The notes under the pieces: model-generated | Database searches by the model: none | What the model was told of the DNA's origin: nothing | Seen by the model: the letters and a program-made list of their open reading frames with translations, nothing else | Part shown: one piece after another, positions 34,914 to 43,815 of the stretch | Position numbering within the stretch: position 1 is the first letter of the stretch | Layout of the letters: every line of letters begins with the position of its first letter | Assembly: GCF_000382045.1 (NCBI RefSeq) | Contig: NZ_KB907461.1 | Coordinates: forward strand, 140,959 to 204,958 | Direction: 5' to 3' | From: Variovorax atrisoli 110B | Lineage (GTDB): Bacteria; Pseudomonadota; Gammaproteobacteria; Burkholderiales; Burkholderiaceae_C | DNA: 64,000 nucleotides | Translations under genes and position numbers: made by a program

Positions 34914-35363
34914 GTACTCAGAGGAACTCCGGAATTGTCTGCGGCCTGATCAAAGAACAAGCTACCCATGGCGAAGACTTGCCAAACACCGAGCGGCATC
35001 AACGTCGGGTCTGTGCTCGGGCGACTGTTTTCGCGACCGAATCGGACATTGCCCGTGGCAACACGAGCGGCAGTTCTTGGCCGCATCGCGTCGACTCGGT
35101 GAACGGCCGGTTCTGGCCGACCTTCGCCTGTCGACTACCAGGCGCTTCAAGCCCGCTGCTGTCATTCCCGGCGTTGAATCCGACGCTCTCAAGCAGACGT
35201 TCCCTCAGGTCGGCAAACCTGCCGGCGGAGCTCCGGGCATTCGGCTGCGCATCGCTCGTCCGCTCGGATTTGGCGCTGAAGGTAATAACGGCCCCTTCGG
35301 ACACTGACTCCGCCATTTTGCTCACGACCAGCCAGTCAGTGAGAGTAGGCGTACCCTAGATCT
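34914..35363. other. 450-bp stretch without supported gene
   Basis: Both strands carry open frames of about 100 codons (for example plus 34979-35359, minus 34999-35325), but none has a ribosome site or a recognisable family. The segment 35060-35200 contains blocks such as AACGGCCGGTTCTGGCCGA that remind me of non-coding sequences repeated in other Burkholderiales genomes; this is a recollection and was not checked. Confidence 0.4.
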
Positions 35364-35780
35364 CTACCAGCCCACCGCCTCGTCGTCACCCCCAAAAGCA
35401 GCCGGCACGTCCTTGAAGTGCGGTAGATCATCCTTCACCGGCATTACCGCATGCTGACAGCGGATGTGGAAGGTCGGCTTGAAGAGGTCGGGCGGCAGCA
35501 GGAAGCCGCTCACACCGCGCATATTCATTCCCGGGGATTCGCCGAACAGCAGCGTGCCGCAGTGGGCGCAACGGGTCCGCGGCATGGTCTGATACGTCCA
35601 GGTCGTGGTGTCGCCGCCGGCGAGCTTGACGCTGGCGGCCGGGAAAAGCGCCAGCGGTGAATACCCGCCACCTGTCACGGCGCGGCAATCGCCGCAGTGG
35701 CAGTAGAACTGCGCGATCGGTGCCTCGCTCAAGTGCAGTTGCACCTGGCCACAGCGGCATTGCAGGATGGTTGGTTGCAT
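35364..35780 (-). CDS. GFA/CENP-V family zinc protein
   Basis: A 138-residue protein of the glutathione-dependent formaldehyde-activating enzyme (GFA) family. The zinc-binding cysteines are visible in LQCRCGQVQ, FYCHCGDC and RCAHCGTLLF. Members act as Gfa-like glutathione adduct enzymes or have unknown roles. The start at 35780 has GGAGG directly in front; the frame back to 35840 is not used. It follows the ABM-domain gene by ten bases and is likely cotranscribed with it under the divergent LysR gene. Confidence 0.88.
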   Translation of the reverse strand: MQPTILQCRCGQVQLHLSEAPIAQFYCHCGDCRAVTGGGYSPLALFPAASVKLAGGDTTTWTYQTMPRTRCAHCGTLLFGESPGMNMRGVSGFLLPPDLFKPTFHIRCQHAVMPVKDDLPHFKDVPAAFGGDDEAVGW

Positions 35781-35790
35781 GGTGGCCTCC

Positions 35791-36111
35791 TCAGGCGGCA
35801 AACGTCTCGTGCCAGAACTCGAAATCGGCCTTGCCGTCAAGGAAGGTCTCGGCCGTTTTCATGAAGGCCCGCATGTGCGGCTGCTGCATGTGCGGACCGC
35901 TGAATACCTCCTCGCTCTCCCACTGCTCGACGATCAGCCAGCGGTGTGGGGCATCCGTCGCCTCGAGCACGCGGATGCCCTTGCAGGCGGGCTCGAGCGC
36001 CATGACCTGCCGAATGACGGCTTTCAGCTCCTGCCGGGCTACCTCCAGCTTGTCGGGTCGGATGGCACAGGTGATGACCACGGTGACGGGATGACTGCCG
36101 GTGTTGCTCAT
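35791..36111 (-). CDS. Antibiotic biosynthesis monooxygenase (ABM) domain protein
   Basis: A 106-residue single-domain protein of the ABM/YgiN type, a dimeric ferredoxin-like barrel. VTVVITCAIRPDKLEVARQE and the later CKGIRVLEATD and WLIVEQWESEEVF fit the family. Such proteins act as cofactor-free quinol monooxygenases, haem-degrading enzymes or have unknown roles. The start at 36111 has AAGGAC before it. It is divergent from the LysR gene at 36214 with a gap of about 100 bases. Confidence 0.85.
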   Translation of the reverse strand: MSNTGSHPVTVVITCAIRPDKLEVARQELKAVIRQVMALEPACKGIRVLEATDAPHRWLIVEQWESEEVFSGPHMQQPHMRAFMKTAETFLDGKADFEFWHETFAA

Positions 36112-36213
36112 GTTCTGTCCTTGATCTGTACTCATTAATGAAGGACATTCTGTGCAGTGCCGCACCCGTTGACAAACCATACTTTAGCAACGACTTGTGA
36201 GAAATATTCAACC

Positions 36214-37143
36214 ATGCCCGACGTGACCGCTTCGCCCGGCAAGCTGCCACCGCTCACCACCTTGCCATGTTTTGAGGCCGCGGCCCGGCTGCGGAGCTTC
36301 ACCAAGGCGGCCGAGGAGCTGCACCTCACGCCAGGCGCCATCAGCCGCGCGGTGAAGCACCTGGAAGAGCAAATCGGCGTGCAGCTCTTCGAACGGGCCA
36401 CGCGCTCCGTGCGCCTCACCGAGACGGGCGAGCCCTACGCCAAGGCCGTGCGCGAAATGCTGGGTCAACTCGCTGCCGCCACCGCGGCGGCCACGGCGCG
36501 CCAGTCCGGCAGCACCCTCAATGTCAGCACCTCGGACGGCTTCGCGGGCCGCTGGCTGGTGCCGCGCCTGTACAGGTTCCACCGGGCCAACGGCGACGTC
36601 GACGTGCGCGTGTCCACCACCGGCCGCTTGGCGAATTTTCATGGCGACGGCATCGACGTGGCCATCCGTTATGGCCAAGGCAACTACCCGGGCCTGACGA
36701 CCGAGTGGCTCGCCGACGAAGAGGTCTTCCCCGTCTGTAGCCCCGGTTTGCTCAAAGGCCCGCGTGCGCTACGCAACCCCGCCGATCTGCGCCACCACAC
36801 GCTCATCCGCGACGGCTACCCGATCGCCTGGGCCGACTGGCTCTCAGCCGTCGGCATCGAAGGCGTCAACCCTCGCGCTGGCCTGACGTTCGACTCCTAT
36901 ACCTTTGCGGTGCAGGCCGCCGTGCAGGGCGAAGGCGTTGCCCTGGGCCGCACCATGCTCGTTGCTGACGACCTCGCCGCAGGCCGTCTGGTGAGGCCGT
37001 TCAAGCAGACGCTGAAGGCCTATTCCAGCTTCTACCTGGTGTATCCGCCGGAGGCGATCCATCAGCGGAAGGTGAAGGCGTTCAGGGATTGGCTGCTGGC
37101 GGAAATGAGGGATAGCGATAGCGGCTCCGCCGAAGATCTCTAG
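36214..37143 (+). CDS. LysR-type regulator, GcvA-like
   Basis: A 309-residue LysR regulator of the GcvA-like group, which begins with a short leader and PPLTTLPCFEAAARLRSFTK. The helix-turn-helix includes LTPGAISRAVKHLEEQIGVQ, and the effector domain starts near TLNVSTSDGFAGRWLVPRL. The start at 36214 is preferred over 36157, because the extra 19 residues are not family-like. The divergent ABM/GFA pair is its probable target. Confidence 0.91.
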   Translation: MPDVTASPGKLPPLTTLPCFEAAARLRSFTKAAEELHLTPGAISRAVKHLEEQIGVQLFERATRSVRLTETGEPYAKAVREMLGQLAAATAAATARQSGSTLNVSTSDGFAGRWLVPRLYRFHRANGDVDVRVSTTGRLANFHGDGIDVAIRYGQGNYPGLTTEWLADEEVFPVCSPGLLKGPRALRNPADLRHHTLIRDGYPIAWADWLSAVGIEGVNPRAGLTFDSYTFAVQAAVQGEGVALGRTMLVADDLAAGRLVRPFKQTLKAYSSFYLVYPPEAIHQRKVKAFRDWLLAEMRDSDSGSAEDL

Positions 37144-37971
37144 CTTCGCGTCCCTGCGTTTTAGGCGACAGGTAAGCGGATCAGGCAGGGGATGTCCGCG
37201 AAGCAATCAGCGCCTGCCGGCCATCAGTTCGGCCACGGGGCGCGCATCCGCCTGGCTGCCCGGCCATGCTGGCGTGGTGCATGCTCTACCCCGATGCCGA
37301 TCCACCGCAAGGTGCCATCGCCTTCGCGTTCGGGAGCATCGCCGGCCACAAGCAATTGATCCATGACGGCAAGAGGCTGACGCTGATCGCGCGCACTGCT
37401 GAACTTTGCCAGCGCTACGCGCTGGCAAAGTTGCCTTCGACCATGCAACGAGAGAATGTGCAGCGCTTTACAGGGACAGCGGATACCGGAGGACGTCTTC
37501 GCGCAATGACCAACTGAGCCAACGAGCATTCACCAGGTTCAGGTCGACCAGCGTGGGCGCCTCGGAAAAAAGTCAACTTAAGCTCGGAAGAAACTGGAAG
37601 TTGTCCATGCGGCTGGCGGTTTCGTTCTTGCGGACTGTCCGCTCTTAGGCGATGTGACGTGGCGTCGACCGACTGCTCTTGGCCGACTGTAGCCTGTCAT
37701 ACCGCCTTCTCGACCGAGCCCGCTCGTGTTCACTGGCAGCAGCTTCTCGGCCATTCGTGTTTCTCGGTGCTGCTTGTGCCATCCTTTCAATGCATTCTTG
37801 TTCGGGCAACCCATCTGCCTGACGGTACGCCTTGCTGCTGCCCCAGCCTGATGCGGAGCTCAACGGCTCGAATGCGAGCTTCGCAGGAATACATGAACTA
37901 CCCCCTCGAAGTCCAAGTTCTTGTCCGCGTCCCCCAAGCAGCAATGGCAGGAGTCTTGCTCCAATCGCCAA
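37144..37971. other. 830-bp stretch with a long hairpin but no supported gene
   Basis: No coding region is supported; open frames are short and lack start signals. The stretch has lower GC than its surroundings in parts (for example around 37560-37640). Its main feature is the perfect inverted repeat at 37402-37432. It ends at the ureidoglycolate lyase gene, whose promoter must lie in the last part. Confidence 0.5.
37402..37432. repeat. Perfect 14-bp inverted repeat with 3-base loop
   Basis: AACTTTGCCAGCGC at 37402-37415 and GCGCTGGCAAAGTT at 37419-37432 pair perfectly around TAC. No T-tract follows on either strand. It is one of the longest perfect hairpins in the window and lies in a non-coding stretch. 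It could be a protein-binding dyad, part of a small RNA or the remains of a mobile-element end. Confidence 0.75.
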
Positions 37972-38487
37972 ATGATCAACGCTCCCCTCACCGCCGCCAC
38001 AGCACTCGCGGCACAGCCGCTGACCTCCCAGGCCTTTGCGCCTTACGGGACCGTGATCGCGGTGCCCGCCAGCAAGGGCCGCCCCATCAATGACGGCAAT
38101 GCGACGCGCTTCGACCTGCTCGACGACATGCGACTCGACGCCGAAGGGGGCCGGCCGATGTTGGCGCTGTTCCGCGCGCAGGCGCGGCGCTTCCCTCATG
38201 AAGTGGCGGAGATGGAACGCCACACGCTGGGCAGCCAGACTTTCGTGCCGCTGGGCGACAGGCGCTTCGTGATCGTGGTAGCCCCTGCGGGCGAGGCACC
38301 GACGTCAGCAGACCAGCTCGCGGCCTTCGTCACCGACGGGCGCCAGGGCGTGGTGCTCGCGCCCGGTACCTGGCATCACGCGCTGATGGCGGTGGACGCG
38401 GGCGACTTCGTGGTGATCGAGCGCGCGGGAAGCGCGGTCGACTGCGAAGTCTGCCATCTTCGACAGCCGGGCAGCGTCCGACTCTGA
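37972..38487 (+). CDS. allA: Ureidoglycolate lyase
   Basis: A 171-residue enzyme of the AllA family, which splits ureidoglycolate into glyoxylate and urea in allantoin breakdown. Visible family features are PLTSQAFAPYGTVIAVP, INDGNATRF, SQTFVPLGDRRFVIVVAP and the metal/substrate segment VLAPGTWHHAL. The start at 37972 is chosen because upstream residues to 37921 do not fit the family; AGGAG is present but rather far from it. It converges on the amidase gene with only ten bases between the stops. Allantoinase and other allantoin genes are not in the window. Confidence 0.9.
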   Translation: MINAPLTAATALAAQPLTSQAFAPYGTVIAVPASKGRPINDGNATRFDLLDDMRLDAEGGRPMLALFRAQARRFPHEVAEMERHTLGSQTFVPLGDRRFVIVVAPAGEAPTSADQLAAFVTDGRQGVVLAPGTWHHALMAVDAGDFVVIERAGSAVDCEVCHLRQPGSVRL

Positions 38488-38497
38488 GGCCCTGTCC

Positions 38498-39676
38498 TCA
38501 GTTGGCGATGCGCTGCGCCAGCGCGACCAGCGACCGGTCCGACCCCGCCGGTCCGAGCAGCGAGATGCCCAGCGGCGCGCCCTCGCGCGAGGCCAGCGGC
38601 ATCGACAGCTGCGGAAAACCCGCGAGCCCTGCGATGCACAGCATGCGGATCGCGCGGTTGCGATAGTCCTCCAGCGCCGCCTCGCTGTCGCTGCGCAGCG
38701 GGGCGATGTCGGGCATGGTCGGCATCAGCAGCACGCCGTCGTTGCCCAGCAGCGAAGCAAGTTGTGCGCGGAACGCGGTGCGGAAGACGCGCGCCGCGCT
38801 CACCTGCGCATCGGTCACTTCCCGCGACCAGGCGAAGCGTTCGGCCACGCCCGGGCCCAGCGGCGGGGCATAGCGTTCGATCAGCGGACCGTCGGTGAGC
38901 CAGGCCTCGCGCGATTGCAGGTACCGGAAGTTCCAGTACATCGCGTCGAAGGACTCCAGCACTACCTCGATGCCCTTGGCGGGTCCGAGCACGCCTTGCA
39001 CGCGGTCGGCCGCACCCCTCAGCGCATCGACCGCCGCCGGCGCGGGCTGCGCCCAGACGTCGTCGGGCCGCAAGAGCCGCACGCGTTCTGGCAGCGGCGC
39101 TGCATCGGGGCCCAGCAGCACGTCGGCCACGCGCGCAAAGGTGCCGATGTCGCGCGCGAACCAGCCGCAGGTGTCGAAGCTGGGCGCGAGATCGAGCGCC
39201 CCTTCGAGGCTTACGCGGCCATGCGTGGGGCGCAGGCCGTACAGGCCGCAGTGGTTGGCCGGCGCGCGCACCGAGCCGCCGGTGTCGGTGCCCAGCGCGA
39301 AGTCGCACAGGTTCGACGATACGGCCGAGGCCGAGCCCGACGAGCTGCCGCCGGTGATGCGGTCTCTGGCGGCGCCGTTTATGGGCGCGCCGAAGTGCGC
39401 GTTGTTGCCGTTCATCGAGAACGCCAGCTCGTCGGTCACGGTCTTGCCAACGAAGCGCGCCCCCGCATCGAGCAGCTTCTGTACGGTCGGCGCGGTGCGC
39501 GTCTTGATGCCCGACATCGCCAGCACGATCGGGTTGCCACCGCCCGTGGGGTAGCCTGCCACGTCGAACAGGTCCTTCGCCGCGAAGCTCAGGTCGGCCA
39601 GCGGGCCGGTCGCAGCGCGCGGCACCGGCGCGTCGGGGTATGGAACGAAGGCGCGGGCGGGGTCGTGCAGGGGCAT
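38498..39676 (-). CDS. Amidase-signature enzyme
   Basis: A 392-residue serine amidase. The Ser-cisSer-Lys triad is present: Lys in LSFAAKDLFDVAG, and the two serines in ITGGSSSGSASAV and GTDTGGSVRAPA. The C-terminal part (LPTERT-type loop in other members) reads ISLLGPAGSDRSLVALAQRI. The start at 39676 (MPLHDPARAF) is chosen; the open frame runs back to 40195 only as a shadow of the ABC gene. It is the last gene of the Dpp-type operon, so it probably hydrolyses the imported amide or peptide. Confidence 0.9.
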   Translation of the reverse strand: MPLHDPARAFVPYPDAPVPRAATGPLADLSFAAKDLFDVAGYPTGGGNPIVLAMSGIKTRTAPTVQKLLDAGARFVGKTVTDELAFSMNGNNAHFGAPINGAARDRITGGSSSGSASAVSSNLCDFALGTDTGGSVRAPANHCGLYGLRPTHGRVSLEGALDLAPSFDTCGWFARDIGTFARVADVLLGPDAAPLPERVRLLRPDDVWAQPAPAAVDALRGAADRVQGVLGPAKGIEVVLESFDAMYWNFRYLQSREAWLTDGPLIERYAPPLGPGVAERFAWSREVTDAQVSAARVFRTAFRAQLASLLGNDGVLLMPTMPDIAPLRSDSEAALEDYRNRAIRMLCIAGLAGFPQLSMPLASREGAPLGISLLGPAGSDRSLVALAQRIAN

Positions 39677-39705
39677 GGCGGTGGGCGACGGATCTTCGGA
39701 GGTTG

Positions 39706-40725
39706 TCAGGCGACGAGCACCGGCGCGATGGCTGCGGCCGCGTCGGTGTGGATGCAGCGCGCGCGGTGGTCCGGCGCCAGCTCGACGACCGGCGGCTGCG
39801 CCGCACGGCAGGTATCGCCCGCGAGCGCGCAGCGTTCGGCAAAAGCGCAGCCGGGCGGCAGCGCCGACAGGTCGGGCGGTGCGCCGCCGATGGTCTCGAG
39901 CCGCGTGCCGCGCGCCAGTGCGCCGTGCGCGCGACTCTTGAGCAGTGCGATGGTGTACGGATGGCGCGGCGAGCGGATCAGCTCGCGCGCCGAGCCTTCC
40001 TCGACGATGCGCCCCGCATACATCACGGCGATGCGGTCGGCCACCTCCACCGCGGCGCCGATGTCGTGCGTGACGAAGATCACCGAGAGCCCCAGGTCGC
40101 GCTGCAGCTCGCGCAGCAGCAGCAGGATCTGGATCTGCACCGTGGCGTCGAGCGCGGTGGTGGGCTCGTCGGCCAGCAGCAACTGGGGCTTGCATGCGAG
40201 CGCGAGCGCGATCATGGCGCGCTGGCGCATGCCGCCCGACATCTCGTGCGGATAGGCCTGCAGGCGACGCTCGGGGCTCGGAATGCGCACGCGCTCGAAC
40301 AGCGCCAGCGCACGCTGCTGGGCCTCGGCCTGCGTGACGGACTCATGCCGGCGGATCGACTCGACGATCTGTGCGCCCACCGAGTACACCGGGTCGAGCG
40401 CCAGCAGCGGCTCCTGGAAGATCATCGAGGCGACCTTGCCGCGGAAGTCGGACAGCTCGCGCTGCGTCATCGCGAGCACGTCGCGGCCCGCCACCTGCAC
40501 CGTGCCGCCCATGCGGGTGCGGCGCTCTGGGTGCAGGCGCAGCAGGGTGCGCATGGTGACGCTCTTGCCCGAGCCCGACTCGCCGATCAGCGCGACGACC
40601 TCGCCGCGCTTCACCTCGAGGCTCACGCCGCTGACGGCGTGCACCGGCTTGCGGCCGCCGCCGAAGGTGACGCTGAGGTCGCGCAGACGGACCATGGGCT
40701 CGTCGTCGTTCATGGGCGTCGTCAT
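39706..40725 (-). CDS. ABC transporter ATP-binding protein, DppD/OppD type
   Basis: A 339-residue ATPase of a peptide/nickel-type importer. Walker A is GESGSGKSVTM, the Q-loop is in MIFQEPLLALDP, the signature MSGGMRQRAMIALAL and Walker B LLLADEPTTALD. The C-terminal extension has Cys pairs (CAFAERCALAGDTC), the cysteine-rich tail that binds an Fe-S cluster in related proteins. The start at 40725 overlaps the stop of the DppF-type gene as ATGA and has GAGGAGG in front. It forms a heterodimer with that protein. Confidence 0.93.
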   Translation of the reverse strand: MTTPMNDDEPMVRLRDLSVTFGGGRKPVHAVSGVSLEVKRGEVVALIGESGSGKSVTMRTLLRLHPERRTRMGGTVQVAGRDVLAMTQRELSDFRGKVASMIFQEPLLALDPVYSVGAQIVESIRRHESVTQAEAQQRALALFERVRIPSPERRLQAYPHEMSGGMRQRAMIALALACKPQLLLADEPTTALDATVQIQILLLLRELQRDLGLSVIFVTHDIGAAVEVADRIAVMYAGRIVEEGSARELIRSPRHPYTIALLKSRAHGALARGTRLETIGGAPPDLSALPPGCAFAERCALAGDTCRAAQPPVVELAPDHRARCIHTDAAAAIAPVLVA

Positions 40726-41768
40726 GCCGCTTTCCTCCTCGCCTCGGCCGCCATCGGATGTCCGCTGCCGGGCTCGTGGATCAGGCAGCTCACCGCATGC
40801 TGCGAACCGGTGGCGATGCGCTCGGGCACCACCTTGCCGCACACCGGTGCGGCCAGCGCGCAGCGCGGATGAAAGCGGCAGCCCGAGGGCGGGTTGATCG
40901 GGTTCGGCGAATCGCCCGCGAGCGCCGCCTCCTCAGTGCGGCGGTCGGGGTCCATCGAGGGCATGGATGACAGCAGCGCCCGCGTGTAGGGGTGCGCAGG
41001 CTGGTCGTACAGCGCGTCGGCCGGGCCGATCTCCGCCACCTGGCCGAGGTACATCACCATGACGCGGTCGCTGACGTAGCGCACCACGTTGAGGTCGTGG
41101 CTGATGAAGACGTAGGTCAGGCCGAACTCGGCCTTCAGGTCGAGCAGCAGGTTGATGACCTGCGCCTCCACCGACTTGTCGAGCGCGGAGACGGCCTCGT
41201 CGAGGATCACCATGCGCGGCTGCAGCGCCAGCGCCCGGGCGATGTTCACGCGCTGCCGCTGGCCACCCGAAAGCTCGTGCGGATAGCGTTCGGCAAAGCG
41301 CTGGGGCGACAGGCCCACGCGCCCGAGCAGATCGCGCGCCCGCGCCACGGATTCGCGCCGCGGCACGCCGTGCACCTGAGGGCCGAAGGCGATGGAGTCC
41401 TCGATGGTCAGGCGCGGGTTCAGCGAGGCATAGCTGTCCTGGAACACCATCTGCACCTGGCGGCGGAATTCCTTCAGCGGCAGGTCGCGGCCCCCGACCT
41501 CTCGGCCGTCGAACACCACTTCGCCGCGCGTGGGCTCGATCAGCTGCATCAGCAGGCGCGCTGTGGTCGACTTGCCGCAGCCCGACTCCCCGACCACGCC
41601 CAGCGTCTCGCCCTTGAGCACCTCGAAGTCCACACCATCGACCGCGCGCACCACGCCGCCGCCACGGCCGAGCGGGTCTTTCTTCAGCGGGAAATGCTTG
41701 ACCAGGCCCGTGATCGTCAGCAGCGGCTGGGCCGGCCCGCCGATGTCCTCCAGTGCGTCCATTGGCAT
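40722..41768 (-). CDS. ABC transporter ATP-binding protein, DppF/OppF type
   Basis: A 348-residue ATPase. Walker A GESGCGKSTTARLL, Q-loop VFQDSYASLNP, signature LSGGQRQRVNIARAL and Walker B MVILDEAVSALD are all intact. The C-terminal oligopeptide-type extension (PPSGCRFHPRCALAAPVC) is present. It starts three bases after the stop of the DppC-type permease gene and overlaps the DppD-type gene. Together they power import of the ligand held by the binding protein at 43816-45477. Confidence 0.93.
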   Translation of the reverse strand: MPMDALEDIGGPAQPLLTITGLVKHFPLKKDPLGRGGGVVRAVDGVDFEVLKGETLGVVGESGCGKSTTARLLMQLIEPTRGEVVFDGREVGGRDLPLKEFRRQVQMVFQDSYASLNPRLTIEDSIAFGPQVHGVPRRESVARARDLLGRVGLSPQRFAERYPHELSGGQRQRVNIARALALQPRMVILDEAVSALDKSVEAQVINLLLDLKAEFGLTYVFISHDLNVVRYVSDRVMVMYLGQVAEIGPADALYDQPAHPYTRALLSSMPSMDPDRRTEEAALAGDSPNPINPPSGCRFHPRCALAAPVCGKVVPERIATGSQHAVSCLIHEPGSGHPMAAEARRKAA

Positions 41769-41771
41769 GCC

Positions 41772-42674
41772 TCAGCCCTTGTTGTCCATGGCGGTGCGCA
41801 GCCCGTCGGACAGGATGTTGAAGGAGATCGAGGTGACGAAGATCATCACCCCCGGCAGCGCCGCGACCCACGGCTGCACGTAGATCGCGGTGCGCAGCGT
41901 GTTGAGCATCAGCCCCCACTCGGGCTCCGGCGGCTTCACGCCCAGGCCCAGGAACGACAGGCCCGAGGCCAGGATCATCGACACCGCGATCAGGCTGGTG
42001 GCGTACACGAAGATCGGCCCGAGCACGTTGCCCAGCACGTGCACGCGCACGATGGTGAAGGGCCCCGCACCCGAGGCGCGCGCCGCCTCCACGTAGTCGC
42101 GGTTGCGCACCTGGGTGGTCACGCTCTCGGCCACGCGCGCGATCTGCGGAATGAAGACGATGGTCAGCGAGATCAGCGAATTGACCACGCCTGCGCCCAG
42201 TGCGCCCGACAGCGCGATGGCCAGCAGCACCGACGGGAAGGCGTAGAACACGTCGATGGTGCGCATGATGAGCGTGTTGGTCAGCCCGCCCGCGTAGCCC
42301 GCGACGATGCCGATGACCGTGCCCAGCACGAAGGCGCACAGCACCGGCGTGATGCCGATGAAGAGCGACAGCCGCGCGCCCACGATGAGGCGCGAGAGCA
42401 TGTCGCGGCCCAGTTCGTCGCTGCCCAGCGGCAGGCCCTCGGTGCCGATGGGCTTGAGCCGCTTGAGCATCGACGACTGGTAGGGATCGGCCGGCGCGAG
42501 CCACGGCCCGAAGATGGCGAGCGCGATCAGCAGCAGCACGACGACGGCCGCGCCGACGGCCACGGGGTCGCGGCGGAAGCGCAGCCAGACCGAGGCCCAG
42601 TAGCCGCGCGAGCGCTGGGCCGGCAGCGGCTCGACGGCCGCGGCGATGGAGGAGGGGGCGAGCACGGAGGACAT
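41772..42674 (-). CDS. ABC transporter permease, DppC type
   Basis: A 300-residue inner-membrane permease. A first membrane helix near residues 38-58 is followed by a periplasmic loop containing PLGSDELGRDMLSRLIVGAR, the block typical of DppC proteins, then five more helices. The EAA loop is seen in NRDYVEAARASGAGPFTIVR, which contacts the ATPases. It lies 23 bases after the DppB-type gene. Confidence 0.92.
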   Translation of the reverse strand: MSSVLAPSSIAAAVEPLPAQRSRGYWASVWLRFRRDPVAVGAAVVVLLLIALAIFGPWLAPADPYQSSMLKRLKPIGTEGLPLGSDELGRDMLSRLIVGARLSLFIGITPVLCAFVLGTVIGIVAGYAGGLTNTLIMRTIDVFYAFPSVLLAIALSGALGAGVVNSLISLTIVFIPQIARVAESVTTQVRNRDYVEAARASGAGPFTIVRVHVLGNVLGPIFVYATSLIAVSMILASGLSFLGLGVKPPEPEWGLMLNTLRTAIYVQPWVAALPGVMIFVTSISFNILSDGLRTAMDNKG

Positions 42675-42697
42675 GGTCGTTCTCGATGGTCGTTACT

Positions 42698-43651
42698 TCA
42701 GGCTCGGGCGATGCGCGGGTCGAGCAGGGTCTGCAGCACGTCGACCAGCAGGTTGAGCACGACGAAGAACAGCGCCAGCACCAGGATCGTGCCCTGCAGC
42801 AGCGGCAGGTCGCGCTGGAAGATGGCCGAGTTCAGCAGGAAGCCCGTGCCCGGCCAGGAGAACACCGTCTCGATGAGGATCGAGCCGCCGAGCAGGTAGC
42901 CCAGTTGCAGCCCCATCACGGCCAGCGCCGTGGGCGCCGCGTTCTTCACCATGTGGCGGAACACGCCGAAGTGCGTGAGCCCCTTGGCGCGCAGGCCGAC
43001 GATGAACTCCTGCTCCAGGATCTCGGCCACCAGCGCGCGCACCGTGCGCGCGATGATGCCCATCGGAATCACCGACATCGTGATCGCGGGTAGCAGCAGG
43101 AACTGCAGGTGCGCCCAGTCCCAGGCCCAGTCGTCCGAGCCGCTGGGGCCCGCGCCGGTGGCCGGCAGCCACATGAGCTGCGACGAGAACACGATCACCA
43201 TCACCATGCCCAGCCAGTAGTGCGGCACGCTCACGCCGAGCACCGAGAACATCGAGGCCAGCCGGTCGGGCCAGGAGCCGCGGAAGTAGCCCGCGACGAA
43301 GCCGAACAGGCTGCCCAGCACGAAGCCGATGAAGGTGGCCACCACTGCGAGCCGCAGCGTGTTGCCCACTGCGGTGAACACTTCCGAGGCGACTGCGCGG
43401 TTGCTCGCGATCGACACCCCCAGGTCGCCGTGCAGCGCGCGCCACAGCCACATCGCAAACTGCTCGGGCAGCGAACGGTTGAAGCCGTACAGCTCGCGCA
43501 GCTGCGCCTGCAGCTCGGCGGAGGCGTCAGGCGGCAGTATCGACACCAGCGGATCGCCGGGTGCGATGTGCACGAGCAGGAAGCACACGAGGGCCACGCC
43601 GATCATGATCGGCACGGCGTAGAGCACGCGGCGCAGGAGGTAGGCGAGCAT
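42698..43651 (-). CDS. ABC transporter permease, DppB type
   Basis: A 317-residue permease with the canonical N terminus MLAYLLRRVLYAVPIMIGVA and the periplasmic HIAPGDPLVSILPPDA block of DppB/GsiC proteins. Six membrane helices are expected. The EAA loop is QEFIVGLRAKGLTHFGVFRH. It is paired with the DppC-type gene. A 164-bp gap separates it from the binding-protein gene, longer than between other genes of the operon, and may allow higher expression of the receptor. Confidence 0.93.
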   Translation of the reverse strand: MLAYLLRRVLYAVPIMIGVALVCFLLVHIAPGDPLVSILPPDASAELQAQLRELYGFNRSLPEQFAMWLWRALHGDLGVSIASNRAVASEVFTAVGNTLRLAVVATFIGFVLGSLFGFVAGYFRGSWPDRLASMFSVLGVSVPHYWLGMVMVIVFSSQLMWLPATGAGPSGSDDWAWDWAHLQFLLLPAITMSVIPMGIIARTVRALVAEILEQEFIVGLRAKGLTHFGVFRHMVKNAAPTALAVMGLQLGYLLGGSILIETVFSWPGTGFLLNSAIFQRDLPLLQGTILVLALFFVVLNLLVDVLQTLLDPRIARA

Positions 43652-43815
43652 GGGTTGGGCGGCTGGCTGATGGCTGGCTGGAACAGGCGCTCAACTTGTG
43701 AGCCGTTCCCCTTTCGGCGAACACCGCGGAACCGGCTTCGCCGGGCCGCTGGTGTTGCCCGCGGCGAGGGGGTTGGCGGCCACACGAAGTGGGCAAGACT
43801 GGGGGTGGGCTCTGT

